Positions 25,417 through 33,755 of a stretch of DNA of 44,923 nucleotides are shown here, in pieces; the first letter of the stretch is position 1, and each line of letters opens with the position of its first letter. The position numbers and the translations under genes were made by a program. Location: assembly GCA_947372865.1 (NCBI GenBank), contig CANBVJ010000022.1:1-44923 (forward strand), written 5' to 3'. The notes under the pieces were generated by a model. The model had not been told where the DNA came from. It did no database searches and saw only the letters and a list, made by a program, of their open reading frames with translations. The DNA comes from Comamonadaceae bacterium (GTDB taxonomy: Bacteria; Pseudomonadota; Gammaproteobacteria; Burkholderiales; Burkholderiaceae_C).

Positions 25417-27054
25417 ATGGAAACCACACAATTAATCTCGATCAAAGACATTGATGCCAAGACGATTCTTGGCAACGATGACATCGACGCCGACATCTCC
25501 AAAGACCTGCCCTTGCGCAAATGGCTGTATTCCTGGCTGCTTGACCCCAATATTCCCGGCAATTACCAAAGGGCCGTAGACAAATGGATCGGCATGCTGA
25601 TTGTGGTCAATCTGTTTGTCATGCTGTTCGAGCATGTACCAGCAGTTTTTGAACCGCGCAAGGAATGGTTCCATTTCTTTGACTTGCTGTCAGTCGCCAT
25701 TTTTACCGTTGAATATATTCTGCGGTTCTACCTGGCGCCCGAAGACGAAGAATTCAAAGCGCGACGCAATGCGCGCTTAAGTTATGTTTTCAGCCCATTT
25801 GCGCTGATTGACTTTTTGGCGGTCGCGCCGTTTTACCTGCAGGCCTTTATTCCTGTGGATTTGCGCGTGCTGCGGTTCCTGCGGTTGTTGCGGATGCTCA
25901 AGCTGTTTCGCATCGTTATTCCGGCCTATTATGAATTTGTCACCCTCAATGCCGGCCGCACCTTTCGCCAGCGCGTCCATGCGCTGATGTTTGACAGCCC
26001 TTACGGCGGCAAGATGCAAGGTATTTTTGACGCCTTTATCGGCGTCTGCGTCATGATCTCCGTGCTGGCCGTGGTGATGGAATCGGTGCAAAGCGTGAGC
26101 TATATGCTCAATATGGAATTTGTGATTCTGGATGCGGTGGCAGTAGGAATATTTACGTTGGAATACTGCATGCGCATGTATTCCTGTGTGGAAGAGCCCG
26201 GCTTTAAACACGCTATCTCGGGGCGGTTCAAGCAAGCACGATCATCCTCTACCATGATCGACTTTCTGGCGATCCTGCCCTTCTTTTTAGAAGTGTTTTT
26301 GCACCATTTGCTCGATTTGCGTTTCTTGCGGGTGTTCCGCCTCTCGCGGCTGCTCAAACTCACGCGTGGCAACGACGCCACCAAGATTCTGGTCAAAGTC
26401 TTGACCCGCGAGTGGCCAGTGATCAGCGCGGCAGCATTCATCATGCTCTTGCTGGTGGTGCTGACGGCGTCGCTGGGTTATCTGTTTGAGCACGAGGCCC
26501 AGCCCGACAAGTTTGAGAATATCCCCACCGCGATTTACTGGGCGGTGATCACGCTGGCATCGGTCGGTTATGGTGATATTTCTCCCATCACGGTGCCCGG
26601 GCGCTTTATGACGATTGTGCTGGCCTTTATTGGCATCGGCATTTTTGCCATCCCTGCGGCGCTCTTGTCGTCGGCCTTTAGCGACGAGCTGGTGAAAGAG
26701 CGCGACGCACTCAAACGCGAAATATACGAAATGATGAAAGATGGCCATATTGATCCGGAAGAGGTCAACACCATCCGAAACGAAGCTATCCGCCTGCATT
26801 TGAGCGAAGAAGAGGTGAACGCCTTGCTGCTCATGATTCAGCAGGATTTGGAAGAAAAGGCGAAATTTGCCCAACTGCCCATCCAGAAAATCGCCGAAAA
26901 CCCCGAGTTTGCCGTGGAGCACTACAAGTCGCTCCTAAGCCAGATTCGCCAACTCAGCATGCTGACCGATGCCGAAAAATTTGACCACTTGGGTAAAACC
27001 AAAGGCCGACTGTCACCCGAAGAAATTGCGCTTTGGCAGCAGATTAAAAACTGA
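25417..27054 (+). CDS. voltage-gated potassium channel with two tandem voltage-sensor domains
   Basis: A 545-residue inner-membrane protein. Voltage sensor 1 spans about 57-170: S2 with FTVEYILRFYL, S3 FALIDFLAVAPFYLQAF, S4 with R150, R153, R156, R159, K162 and R165 at every third residue. No pore follows it. Voltage sensor 2 spans about 204-318: S2 FTLEYCMRMY, S3 MIDFLAILPFFLEVF, S4 with R302, R305, R308, R311, K314 and R317. Then S5 (about 335-356), a pore helix, the canonical K+ filter SVGYGD at 382-387 and S6 (396-420). The cytoplasmic tail has a helical module around DGHIDPEEV and a further 70-residue segment. Standard bacterial Kv channels have one sensor per pore and about 250-300 residues, so the extra N-terminal sensor is exceptional. 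Confidence 0.93.
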   Translation: METTQLISIKDIDAKTILGNDDIDADISKDLPLRKWLYSWLLDPNIPGNYQRAVDKWIGMLIVVNLFVMLFEHVPAVFEPRKEWFHFFDLLSVAIFTVEYILRFYLAPEDEEFKARRNARLSYVFSPFALIDFLAVAPFYLQAFIPVDLRVLRFLRLLRMLKLFRIVIPAYYEFVTLNAGRTFRQRVHALMFDSPYGGKMQGIFDAFIGVCVMISVLAVVMESVQSVSYMLNMEFVILDAVAVGIFTLEYCMRMYSCVEEPGFKHAISGRFKQARSSSTMIDFLAILPFFLEVFLHHLLDLRFLRVFRLSRLLKLTRGNDATKILVKVLTREWPVISAAAFIMLLLVVLTASLGYLFEHEAQPDKFENIPTAIYWAVITLASVGYGDISPITVPGRFMTIVLAFIGIGIFAIPAALLSSAFSDELVKERDALKREIYEMMKDGHIDPEEVNTIRNEAIRLHLSEEEVNALLLMIQQDLEEKAKFAQLPIQKIAENPEFAVEHYKSLLSQIRQLSMLTDAEKFDHLGKTKGRLSPEEIALWQQIKN

Positions 27055-27170
27055 GTTTGGAAAAACCACGCCCAGATGACAGCAATGTCACTGGCTTCAC
27101 TCTGCCTCTTGACGGAGGATCCAGAACTTGCGCGCGAAATAGCCTCCTTGACATTATTTTTCCCTAGACG

Positions 27171-28070
27171 ATGAACGAATTTAAAAAAACCTTGATGGAG
27201 ATTCTGGACGGGTCTCCAAAATACAAAATCAGCCGCTACGTGGAATGGCTGATTACGCTGGTTGTACTGGTGAACTGCTCGGCGGTGATTTTGGATTCGG
27301 TGCCCGAAGTCCATGCGGATTACAAAGACTTCTTCCACGAGCTGGAGTTTTGGAGCGTGATGTTCTTCACCGTGGAGTACGTGTTGCGCGTCTGGTCGCT
27401 GGGTGCGCGCTTTACGGCAGACAACGGCGGCGCCTGGAAAGGGCGGCGCCAGTACATGTTCAGCGCCTTTGGCCTGGTCGACTTTTTTGCCACCATGCCG
27501 CATTACCTGCATATGTTTTTCCCGGCGCTGGATTTGCGTATTTTGCGGGTGTTGCGCCTGCTGCGGATTCTCAAGCTGTCCAAATACAACACGGCCTTGC
27601 AGGATTTGTTTCATGCGGTGCATTCAGAGCGACGCGCCTTTGGTTCGGCAGCGTTTTTGCTGCTGATTGCCACCGTGGTATCGGCGTCGCTGATGCACTT
27701 TGCTGAAGGCCACGAACAGCCGCAGTTTTTCGGCTCCATCCCCCACTCGATTTATTGGTCGATTGTCACCATCACCTCCGGCTACGGCAACGTCGAACCC
27801 GTGACCAAAGCAGGCGAAGTAATTGCCTTGCTTACCGGCTTTTTGGGCGTGTGTATGGCCGCGATCATGACCGGTATCGTGGCGTCCGCCTTTTCCAACC
27901 AGCTTTCGCGCAAGAAGGCGGCTTACCAAAGCCAATTGCGCGCAGTGCTGGCCGACGGCGTGGTGTCTGACGCAGAGCGCGCAACACTCAAACAATTGCA
28001 AGCCAAATACCGGCTTTCGGACGCCCAAGTCCAGCTTTTTATTGACGAAGCCCAAAGCAAGCAGAAATGA
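27171..28070 (+). CDS. voltage-sensor ion channel with shortened filter TSGYGN
   Basis: A 299-residue channel subunit with one voltage sensor and one pore. S2 is FFTVEYVLRVW, S3 LVDFFATMPHYLHMF, S4 carries R123, R126, R129, R132, K135 and K138. The pore loop reads YWSIVTITSGYGNVEP: between the pore-helix Trp and GYG there is one residue fewer than in K+ channels, the usual Val of TVGYGD is missing and Asp is replaced by Asn207. S6 follows at about 213-240, then a helical tail with LADGVVSDAERATLKQLQ. K+ selectivity is therefore doubtful. The gap of 116 bp to the previous gene has GGAGGAT but no good ribosome binding site directly before the ATG. The stop overlaps the next start (ATGA). Confidence 0.9.
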   Translation: MNEFKKTLMEILDGSPKYKISRYVEWLITLVVLVNCSAVILDSVPEVHADYKDFFHELEFWSVMFFTVEYVLRVWSLGARFTADNGGAWKGRRQYMFSAFGLVDFFATMPHYLHMFFPALDLRILRVLRLLRILKLSKYNTALQDLFHAVHSERRAFGSAAFLLLIATVVSASLMHFAEGHEQPQFFGSIPHSIYWSIVTITSGYGNVEPVTKAGEVIALLTGFLGVCMAAIMTGIVASAFSNQLSRKKAAYQSQLRAVLADGVVSDAERATLKQLQAKYRLSDAQVQLFIDEAQSKQK

Positions 28071-29047
28071 TGAACTCCACGACACCTATGGAGCCGAGCT
28101 CCTCGTCCCAACGCCTTAAACGCCGCATATTTGAAATTTTGGACGGCGCCGTGCTCGACGGCGCCAGCAAGGCCTGCGAAATCTTTATCGCCACCCTGGT
28201 GGTGGCCAATGTCCTGGCGATCATTTTGGAGTCCTTGCACGACCTGCACGAGGCCTATGCCGCCTATTTCCACATGTTTGATCTGGTCAGCGTGGTGGTG
28301 TTTTCTGTCGAATACGCGCTGCGGGTGTGGTCGTATGGCGAAAAATACGCCCACGAGGCCGGTAGCTCCTGGCGCGGACGCAAGGAATACCTGTTCAGCG
28401 TGTTTGGCATGGTGGACTTTTTCAGCACCGTGCCTTTTTACCTGCAACTGGTGTTTCCGGGCGCTGATTTGCGGGTGCTGCGCATGTTCCGCCTGCTGCG
28501 GATTTTCAAGCTGTCGCGCTACAACAGCGCCATGGACGATATGTTTGAGGCCATCAAGGCCGAAAAAGACTCGTTTTCGTCGGCCATGTTTCTGCTGTTC
28601 ATCAGTTGCCTGCTGTTCTCCTCGCTGATCTACATTATCGAAGGCCACGATCAGCCCGAGGTCTTTCCGTCTATCCCGGCGGCCATGCACTGGTTTATCC
28701 TGACCATCATCTCGGGTTGGGGCAATGTGGATCCTGTGACCTATCTGGGCGTGGTGCTGGTAGTGGTAACCCAGGTGCTGGCGATTGCCCTGGCCGCGAT
28801 CCTGACCGGTGTGGTGGCGACCGCCTATACCGCCCAGGTGCAGCGCCGTGAAGCGGTCTACGAAACGGAGGTCCGTGAGGTGCTGGCAGACGGCGTAGTC
28901 ACCGATGAAGAGCGTGCCAAGCTCAAGCAAATGCAGGCCAAATTTGGCATGACCGACGAACAGGTGGAATCCATCGCTGAACAGGTCAACGCCGAACGCC
29001 GGGGCGCCGAGAGGGAAGCAGAGCTGCAGACCGCGCGCGGTCAATAG
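28067..29047 (+). CDS. voltage-sensor ion channel with shortened filter ISGWGN
   Basis: A 326-residue paralogue of the preceding channel. S2 VVFSVEYALRVWSY, S3 MVDFFSTVPFYLQLVF, S4 with R136, R139, R142, R145, K148 and R151. The pore loop HWFILTIISGWGNVDP shows the same one-residue shortening, Trp218 in place of Tyr in the GYG triplet and Asn220 at the end. The tail has LADGVVTDEERAKLKQMQ, clearly similar to the paralogue, then a charged end. The ATG at 28067 overlaps the previous stop codon, so the two subunits are made in a coupled way and could form heterotetramers. A terminator follows. Ion selectivity unknown; a non-selective or Na+-permeable pore is a possibility. Confidence 0.9.
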   Translation: MMNSTTPMEPSSSSQRLKRRIFEILDGAVLDGASKACEIFIATLVVANVLAIILESLHDLHEAYAAYFHMFDLVSVVVFSVEYALRVWSYGEKYAHEAGSSWRGRKEYLFSVFGMVDFFSTVPFYLQLVFPGADLRVLRMFRLLRIFKLSRYNSAMDDMFEAIKAEKDSFSSAMFLLFISCLLFSSLIYIIEGHDQPEVFPSIPAAMHWFILTIISGWGNVDPVTYLGVVLVVVTQVLAIALAAILTGVVATAYTAQVQRREAVYETEVREVLADGVVTDEERAKLKQMQAKFGMTDEQVESIAEQVNAERRGAEREAELQTARGQ

Positions 29048-29069
29048 ATTCTCCGACCACCCAAGGAAA

Positions 29070-29112
29070 TGGGCCACGCAGCTCTCGCTGCGGTGGCCCA
29101 TTTTTTCTTTTG
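29070..29112 (+). terminator. rho-independent terminator of the ion-channel operon
   Basis: TGGGCCAC-GCAGC and GCTGC-G-GTGGCCCA pair into a stem of about 13 bp with one bulged G around a TCTC loop, followed by TTTTTTCTTTT. It closes the operon that starts at 24764 and lies about 25 bases after the last stop codon. Confidence 0.9.
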
Positions 29113-29151
29113 GCTTAAGCGGGTTTGGCCGTGTACCCAGACCCACTACGC

Positions 29152-30042
29152 TTAGAAGTGGTATTCAGCGCGCACCATCCAAGTCTTGGCTAGAGCGCCG
29201 CCATTGAACATCGACTGGGAGTTGTCGTTGCCGAATTTGTTGTTCCAGTACTGGTACTCAACACCCAAGCGGAAGGTTTTGGGCTTCGCGCCCAAAGCGT
29301 TGCTCAGGTCGTACATCATCTGCATGTCGATATTGGTTTCGGTAGCCGTATCCCGCCCAGATTCATTTTTTCCCTTTTCGGAAATGATGTTGGCAAATCC
29401 CTCAAAGGCCAATGGAACCGTGCCCACGCTGAACGGGATACCCCAGACCGCATTGATCATGGGGTGGGGAGAATAGGTGTAGCGAGGAGTTGATCCGTAG
29501 AAAGACGAGTTTTTATTGGTGTTGTAAGGCGCATTGCTTTCCCAAAGTCCCAAGAGCGCAATGTTTAAAAAGCCGGGCACGTCCAACATGACCGAGGGAC
29601 CGGCCACCAACATGCGCTTTTTGGAGTTATAGCCAGCATCGTTCTTGGTGTTCCAGTCAAAACCGCCAACAAGGCCGACACCCCGTACGGGCCCCATGGC
29701 ATAGGAGGAGCCAGTAACTTTGCCCAAGTCCAGCGTGTGGCGGTAAACCACATATACCTCTTGTGCACCGTTGGTCGAACCGTAGCCACCAGGGTCTTTA
29801 TCGTCTGACATCAAAAGGTCTGCATTAAAGAAGTTAGAGCCGTATTTGTAACCACTGACGTGGTTGATACTGACAATATCTTTGACGATCGCACTGGAGT
29901 TGAAAGGCTCGGAAAAATTGGTGCCATAACGGTAACCGATCGAGGTATCACTCCAATCAGCGGCGTGGGCAGAAACGCTGCACGCAAAAGCGGCAAAAAC
30001 AAGGGAGGTGCGGCTCAGTTTGGGGCACATGGCGTAGTTCAT
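29152..30042 (-). CDS. Tsx-like outer-membrane channel (outer envelope protein)
   Basis: A 296-residue exported beta-barrel candidate. The signal peptide starts MNYAMCPKLSRTSLVFAAF and ends at SAHA-ADW. Beta-strand-like stretches follow (TSIGYRYGTNF, IVSINHVSGYKYG, FNADLLMS, EVYVVYRHTLDLG) and the protein ends in MVRAEYHF with terminal Phe, the outer-membrane insertion signal. The pattern DWSDTSIGYRYG resembles the nucleoside channel Tsx family. The ATG at 30042 has AAGGACT at the right distance; an earlier in-frame start lacks a signal peptide. If it admits nucleosides it would supply the BMP-type importer at 212-4932; that link is inference. Divergent from ureD. Confidence 0.78.
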   Translation of the reverse strand: MNYAMCPKLSRTSLVFAAFACSVSAHAADWSDTSIGYRYGTNFSEPFNSSAIVKDIVSINHVSGYKYGSNFFNADLLMSDDKDPGGYGSTNGAQEVYVVYRHTLDLGKVTGSSYAMGPVRGVGLVGGFDWNTKNDAGYNSKKRMLVAGPSVMLDVPGFLNIALLGLWESNAPYNTNKNSSFYGSTPRYTYSPHPMINAVWGIPFSVGTVPLAFEGFANIISEKGKNESGRDTATETNIDMQMMYDLSNALGAKPKTFRLGVEYQYWNNKFGNDNSQSMFNGGALAKTWMVRAEYHF

Positions 30043-30221
30043 GGTAGTCCTTCGAATGGTTTTGGTGCAGCAATCTGCATCTATTACCACATTTGCAAGT
30101 AATAGGCCAGGCCCAAGCATCACCGCCATTTTTCGTCCAGTGCCTCTTGCGCTCGATCTCTACAATTCGACCGCGCACGCACAGCCTGCCGTCCCATTCA
30201 ATCCATTGATTTACCCCACCC

Positions 30222-31052
30222 ATGTCCTGGCACGCCAAGCTCCAACTTGACTACGAACTCCACGCTGGACGCAGCGTGGCGCGGCATGTGCACAGTGGGC
30301 CTTTGCGCATTCTGCAAAGCCTGTACCCTGAGGGCGACGCGGTCTGCCACAACGTGCTGGTACACCCGCCGGGCGGCCTGGTGGGCGGCGACACGCTGGA
30401 GATTGCATTGCGCGCCGCACCCGGCACCCACGGCCTGGTGACCACACCCGGGGCCACGCGCTTTTACCGCAGCGAAGGCGCGCTGGCCTTGCAGCGCACA
30501 CAGCTAAGGCTGGAAGGCAACGCGCGCCTGGAGTGGCTGCCGCTGGAAACCATTTGCTACAGCGGCTGCCGCGCCGAAAACCACCTCACACTGGACTTGG
30601 CCCCCGAGGCGCAAGTGATGGGCTGGGACGTGACAGCGTTGGGCCTGCCACACGCCAAGCTGCCCTTTGTACAAGGCTTTGTGCAGCAGCACCTGGAGTT
30701 GCCCGGCGTCTGGCTGGAACGTGGCCGCGTGGAGGCCGACGACGCATTGCTGCTGGACGGCCCCGCCGCTCTGGCGGGCATGCGCTGCTGGGCGACGATG
30801 TATCTGGTCAGCGGCCAGGCCATGGGCCGCGGGGACAAGGCCGTGGCGCTGGACACCGCGCGCGAAGTAATTGCCGCGCACCCGCTTGCGGCCACCGCTG
30901 GCGCCACCAGCCCCAACCCCCAAACCGTGGTGGTGCGGGTAATGGCGCCGCAGGTCGAGGCAGTCATGGGACTGTTGCGCCAAGTTCGCCTGGCGTGGCG
31001 CAGCGCGGTGTGGAATATGGCAGCCACATCGCCGCGCATCTGGGCGATGTAG
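30222..31052 (+). CDS. ureD: urease accessory protein UreD
   Basis: A 276-residue urease assembly protein. Family features are visible: LHPPGGLVGGD-type segment VHPPGGLVGGDTLEIAL, TTPGATRFYRS and LEWLPLETICYSGC. UreD binds apo-urease and, with UreF and UreG, delivers nickel and CO2 to the active site. In most related bacteria ureD directly precedes ureA; here 7.5 kb with the inverted urt operon and a regulator lie between ureD and ureA. Its own promoter must lie in the 179-bp gap shared with the Tsx-like gene. Convergent with urtE, 26 bp away. Confidence 0.94.
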   Translation: MSWHAKLQLDYELHAGRSVARHVHSGPLRILQSLYPEGDAVCHNVLVHPPGGLVGGDTLEIALRAAPGTHGLVTTPGATRFYRSEGALALQRTQLRLEGNARLEWLPLETICYSGCRAENHLTLDLAPEAQVMGWDVTALGLPHAKLPFVQGFVQQHLELPGVWLERGRVEADDALLLDGPAALAGMRCWATMYLVSGQAMGRGDKAVALDTAREVIAAHPLAATAGATSPNPQTVVVRVMAPQVEAVMGLLRQVRLAWRSAVWNMAATSPRIWAM

Positions 31053-31078
31053 GCCATGCTGCAAGGCAGCCAAAGGCT

Positions 31079-31774
31079 TTAGATGGCGACCAACTCCCGC
31101 ACGCCGTCTATCTCCATATTGGCGCCGCGCCCTTGCGCCAGCACCGAGCCGCGTTCCATCACGATGTAGTCGTCGGCCAGTTCGCGGGCAAAGTCGTAGT
31201 ACTGTTCCACCAGCACAATGGCCATTGAGCCCTTATCGGCCAGCATGCGAATCACGCGACCAATGTCCTTGATGATGCTGGGCTGAATGCCCTCGGTGGG
31301 CTCATCGAGCACCAGCACCTTGGGGCCTGCGGCCAGCGCACGCGCAATGGCTAACTGTTGTTGTTGACCGCCCGAGAGATCGCCGCCGCGGCGGTGGCGC
31401 ATCTCGTGCAGCACCGGAAACCACTCAAACAGCTCCGGCGGCAGCGGTGTGGACGCCGGTTTGCCCGCCAGGCCCATGACCAGGTTTTCCTGCACCGTGA
31501 GCCGCCCGAAAATCTCGCGCCCCTGGGGTACGTAGCCCAAACCAGCGCGGGCACGCTCGTAGGGCGTGGCCCCCTGCAAAGCCACGCCGTCCAGAGTGAT
31601 GGACCCGGTTTTAATGGGCACCAGGCCCATGAGCGACTTGAGCAGCGTGGTTTTGCCCACGCCGTTGCGCCCCAAAATCACCGTCACTTTTCCGGGCGAC
31701 GCCTCCAAGCTGACGTCGCGCAAGATGTGCGATCCGCCGTAGTACTGGTTAATTCCTTTGACCGACAAACTCAT
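31079..31774 (-). CDS. urtE: urea ABC transporter ATP-binding subunit UrtE
   Basis: A 231-residue LivF-type ATPase. Walker A GRNGVGKTT, signature LSGGQQQQLAIARAL (reads DLSGGQQQQ), Walker B VLVLDEPTEGIQPS. The opening MSLSVKGINQYYGGSHILRD is characteristic of UrtE. The ATG at 31774 lies five bases after the urtD stop; a TTG three codons upstream would overlap urtD. Last gene of the urtABCDE operon, which imports urea at low concentration using ATP. Confidence 0.95.
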   Translation of the reverse strand: MSLSVKGINQYYGGSHILRDVSLEASPGKVTVILGRNGVGKTTLLKSLMGLVPIKTGSITLDGVALQGATPYERARAGLGYVPQGREIFGRLTVQENLVMGLAGKPASTPLPPELFEWFPVLHEMRHRRGGDLSGGQQQQLAIARALAAGPKVLVLDEPTEGIQPSIIKDIGRVIRMLADKGSMAIVLVEQYYDFARELADDYIVMERGSVLAQGRGANMEIDGVRELVAI

Positions 31775-31779
31775 AAGCT

Positions 31780-32655
31780 TCAACGCCCCAAATATACTTC
31801 AATCACCCGCTCGTCGGCCTGCACCTGGGCCAGTGGCCCTTGCGCCAGCACCGCGCCTTCGCACAGCACGGTCACGGTGTCTGAGATAGCCTTGATAAAA
31901 GCCATGTCGTGCTCCACCACCACCAGCGAATGCTTACCCTTGAGGCTCAAGAACAACTCAGCCGTGCGCTCGGTTTCCTGGTCGGTCATACCGGCCACCG
32001 GCTCGTCCAGCAGCAGCAGCTTGGGGTCTTGCATGAGCAGCATGCCAATCTCCAGCCACTGCTTTTGGCCATGGCTGAGCAAGCCGGCCTGGCGGTTCAG
32101 GCTACTCTCCAAATGGATGGTGTGCAACACCTCGATGAGCCGGTCCGCCTGCTCGGACGTGCGCTTGAAAAACACCGAGGCGCGCACGCCCTTGTGGGTC
32201 TTGAGCGCCAACTCCAGGTTTTCATACACCGTGAGCTGCTCAAACACCGTGGGTTTTTGGAACTTGCGGCCAATGCCCAGTTGGGCAATCTCGGGCTCGC
32301 TGTGGCGCAACAGGTCAATCGTGCTGCCAAAGAACACGGTGCCCGAATCGGGCCGTGTCTTGCCGGTGATGATGTCCATCATGGTCGTCTTGCCCGCGCC
32401 GTTGGGGCCGATGATGCAGCGCAGCTCGCCCGGTGCAATGTCCAGCGACAGGTGCTTGATGGCTTTGAATCCGTCAAAGCTGACGTTGACGTCTTCCAGG
32501 TACAGGATGCGGCCGTGCGTGACGTCCACCTCCTGCGAATTGCGCACGCGCGCAAAACCCGCAGTTTGGCCACCCGCTGCCGTTTGGCCGCTGGGTTGCA
32601 CTTGCACGCGAGCTTGCAGACGCTGGGCGCCTGCTTCCAATAGATCGGGCGTCAT
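31780..32655 (-). CDS. urtD: urea ABC transporter ATP-binding subunit UrtD
   Basis: A 291-residue LivG-type ATPase. Walker A GPNGAGKTT and the sequence ILYLEDVNVSFDGFKAIKHL are typical of UrtD; the signature LSHGQKQWLEIGMLL and Walker B LLLLDEPVAGMTDQE follow. An N-terminal extension of about 45 residues rich in Gln, Ala and Gly precedes the conserved domain. The ATG at 32655 overlaps the urtC stop (ATGA), which fixes the start. Confidence 0.95.
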   Translation of the reverse strand: MTPDLLEAGAQRLQARVQVQPSGQTAAGGQTAGFARVRNSQEVDVTHGRILYLEDVNVSFDGFKAIKHLSLDIAPGELRCIIGPNGAGKTTMMDIITGKTRPDSGTVFFGSTIDLLRHSEPEIAQLGIGRKFQKPTVFEQLTVYENLELALKTHKGVRASVFFKRTSEQADRLIEVLHTIHLESSLNRQAGLLSHGQKQWLEIGMLLMQDPKLLLLDEPVAGMTDQETERTAELFLSLKGKHSLVVVEHDMAFIKAISDTVTVLCEGAVLAQGPLAQVQADERVIEVYLGR

Positions 32656-33755
32656 GCCTGGCCTCCCCGCAGTTTGCGCACCAATCCGACCACGCCCTGG
32701 GGCAGGTAGAGCGTGACGCCGATGAACAAAGCACCCAAAAAGTAGAGCCAAAACTCAGGATAGGTAACCGTGAGCCAGCTCTTGGCGCCGTTGACCAAAA
32801 ACGCGCCCACAATCGGGCCAATCAGCGTGGCGCGCCCGCCCACCGCCGCCCACACCGCAATCTCGATTGAATTGGCCGGGCTCATTTCGCTGGGGTTGAT
32901 GATGCCCACTTGCGGCACATACAAGGCCCCGGCCACGCCACAAACCATGGCCGAGAGCGTCCAGATGGCTAGCTTGTAGCCCAGCGGCGAGTAGCCGCTG
33001 AACATGACGCGCGACTCGGCGTCGCGAATGGCCTGCAGCACCCGGCCAAACTTGGACGCCACCAGCCAGCGCGCCAGCAAATAGAACGCCAGCAGACACA
33101 CGGCGGTGAGCACAAATAAGGCCATGCGCATGCCCGGCGTTGCAATCGGAATATCAGCCAAGCGCTTGAAGTCGGTAAAACCGTTGTTCCCGCCAAAGCC
33201 GGTCTCATTACGAAAGAACAGCAGCATGGCGGCAAAGGTAAGCGCCTGGGTGATGATGGAAAAGTACACGCCCTTGATGCGTGAGCGAAAGGCAAAAAAG
33301 CCAAACACCAGCGCCACCAACCCCGGCACCGCCACCACCAAAAACAAGGTGGCGGGCAAGCTACCACTCAGCGCCCAATGCCAGGGCAGTTCTTTCCAGT
33401 CCAGAAAGACCATGAAGTCGGGCAAAGCGCTTTTGTAATTGCCATCCAGCCCAATCTGGCGCATCAGGTACATGCCCATGGCATAGCCCCCGAGCGCAAA
33501 GAACAGGCCGTGACCCAGACTGAGAATGCCGGTGTAACCCCAGATCAAATCCATGGCCAGCGCACACATGGCGTAGCACATGATCTTGGCCACGAGGCCC
33601 ACCGCAAAGTCGCTCAGGTGAAAAACGCTGCCTTCGGGCACCAGTAGGTTGAGCACCGGCACCAGACCGCACAAGAGCGCCAGCGCAGCCAGCCAGACGG
33701 CCCAGCCAGTGCGGCTCAAGACAGGGGAAGCGTTGGGGAGAGTTAGCGCGCTCAT
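32652..33755 (-). CDS. urtC: urea ABC transporter permease UrtC
   Basis: A 367-residue LivM-type permease with about ten hydrophobic segments. AMDLIWGYTGILSLGHGLFFALGGYAMGMYL (core WGYTGILSLGHG) and FNNGFTDFKRL-like segment GGNNGFTDFKRLADIP are UrtC marks. Start and stop overlap the flanking urt genes by four bases each (ATGA), implying coupled translation of urtB-urtC-urtD. Confidence 0.95.
   Translation of the reverse strand: MSALTLPNASPVLSRTGWAVWLAALALLCGLVPVLNLLVPEGSVFHLSDFAVGLVAKIMCYAMCALAMDLIWGYTGILSLGHGLFFALGGYAMGMYLMRQIGLDGNYKSALPDFMVFLDWKELPWHWALSGSLPATLFLVVAVPGLVALVFGFFAFRSRIKGVYFSIITQALTFAAMLLFFRNETGFGGNNGFTDFKRLADIPIATPGMRMALFVLTAVCLLAFYLLARWLVASKFGRVLQAIRDAESRVMFSGYSPLGYKLAIWTLSAMVCGVAGALYVPQVGIINPSEMSPANSIEIAVWAAVGGRATLIGPIVGAFLVNGAKSWLTVTYPEFWLYFLGALFIGVTLYLPQGVVGLVRKLRGGQA

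Noticed and set aside
27147..27175. TTGACA before the second channel gene as a separate promoter
   Set aside because: No -10 element at a usable distance; the start codon would fall inside the expected spacer/-10 area. Internal promoter remains unproven.
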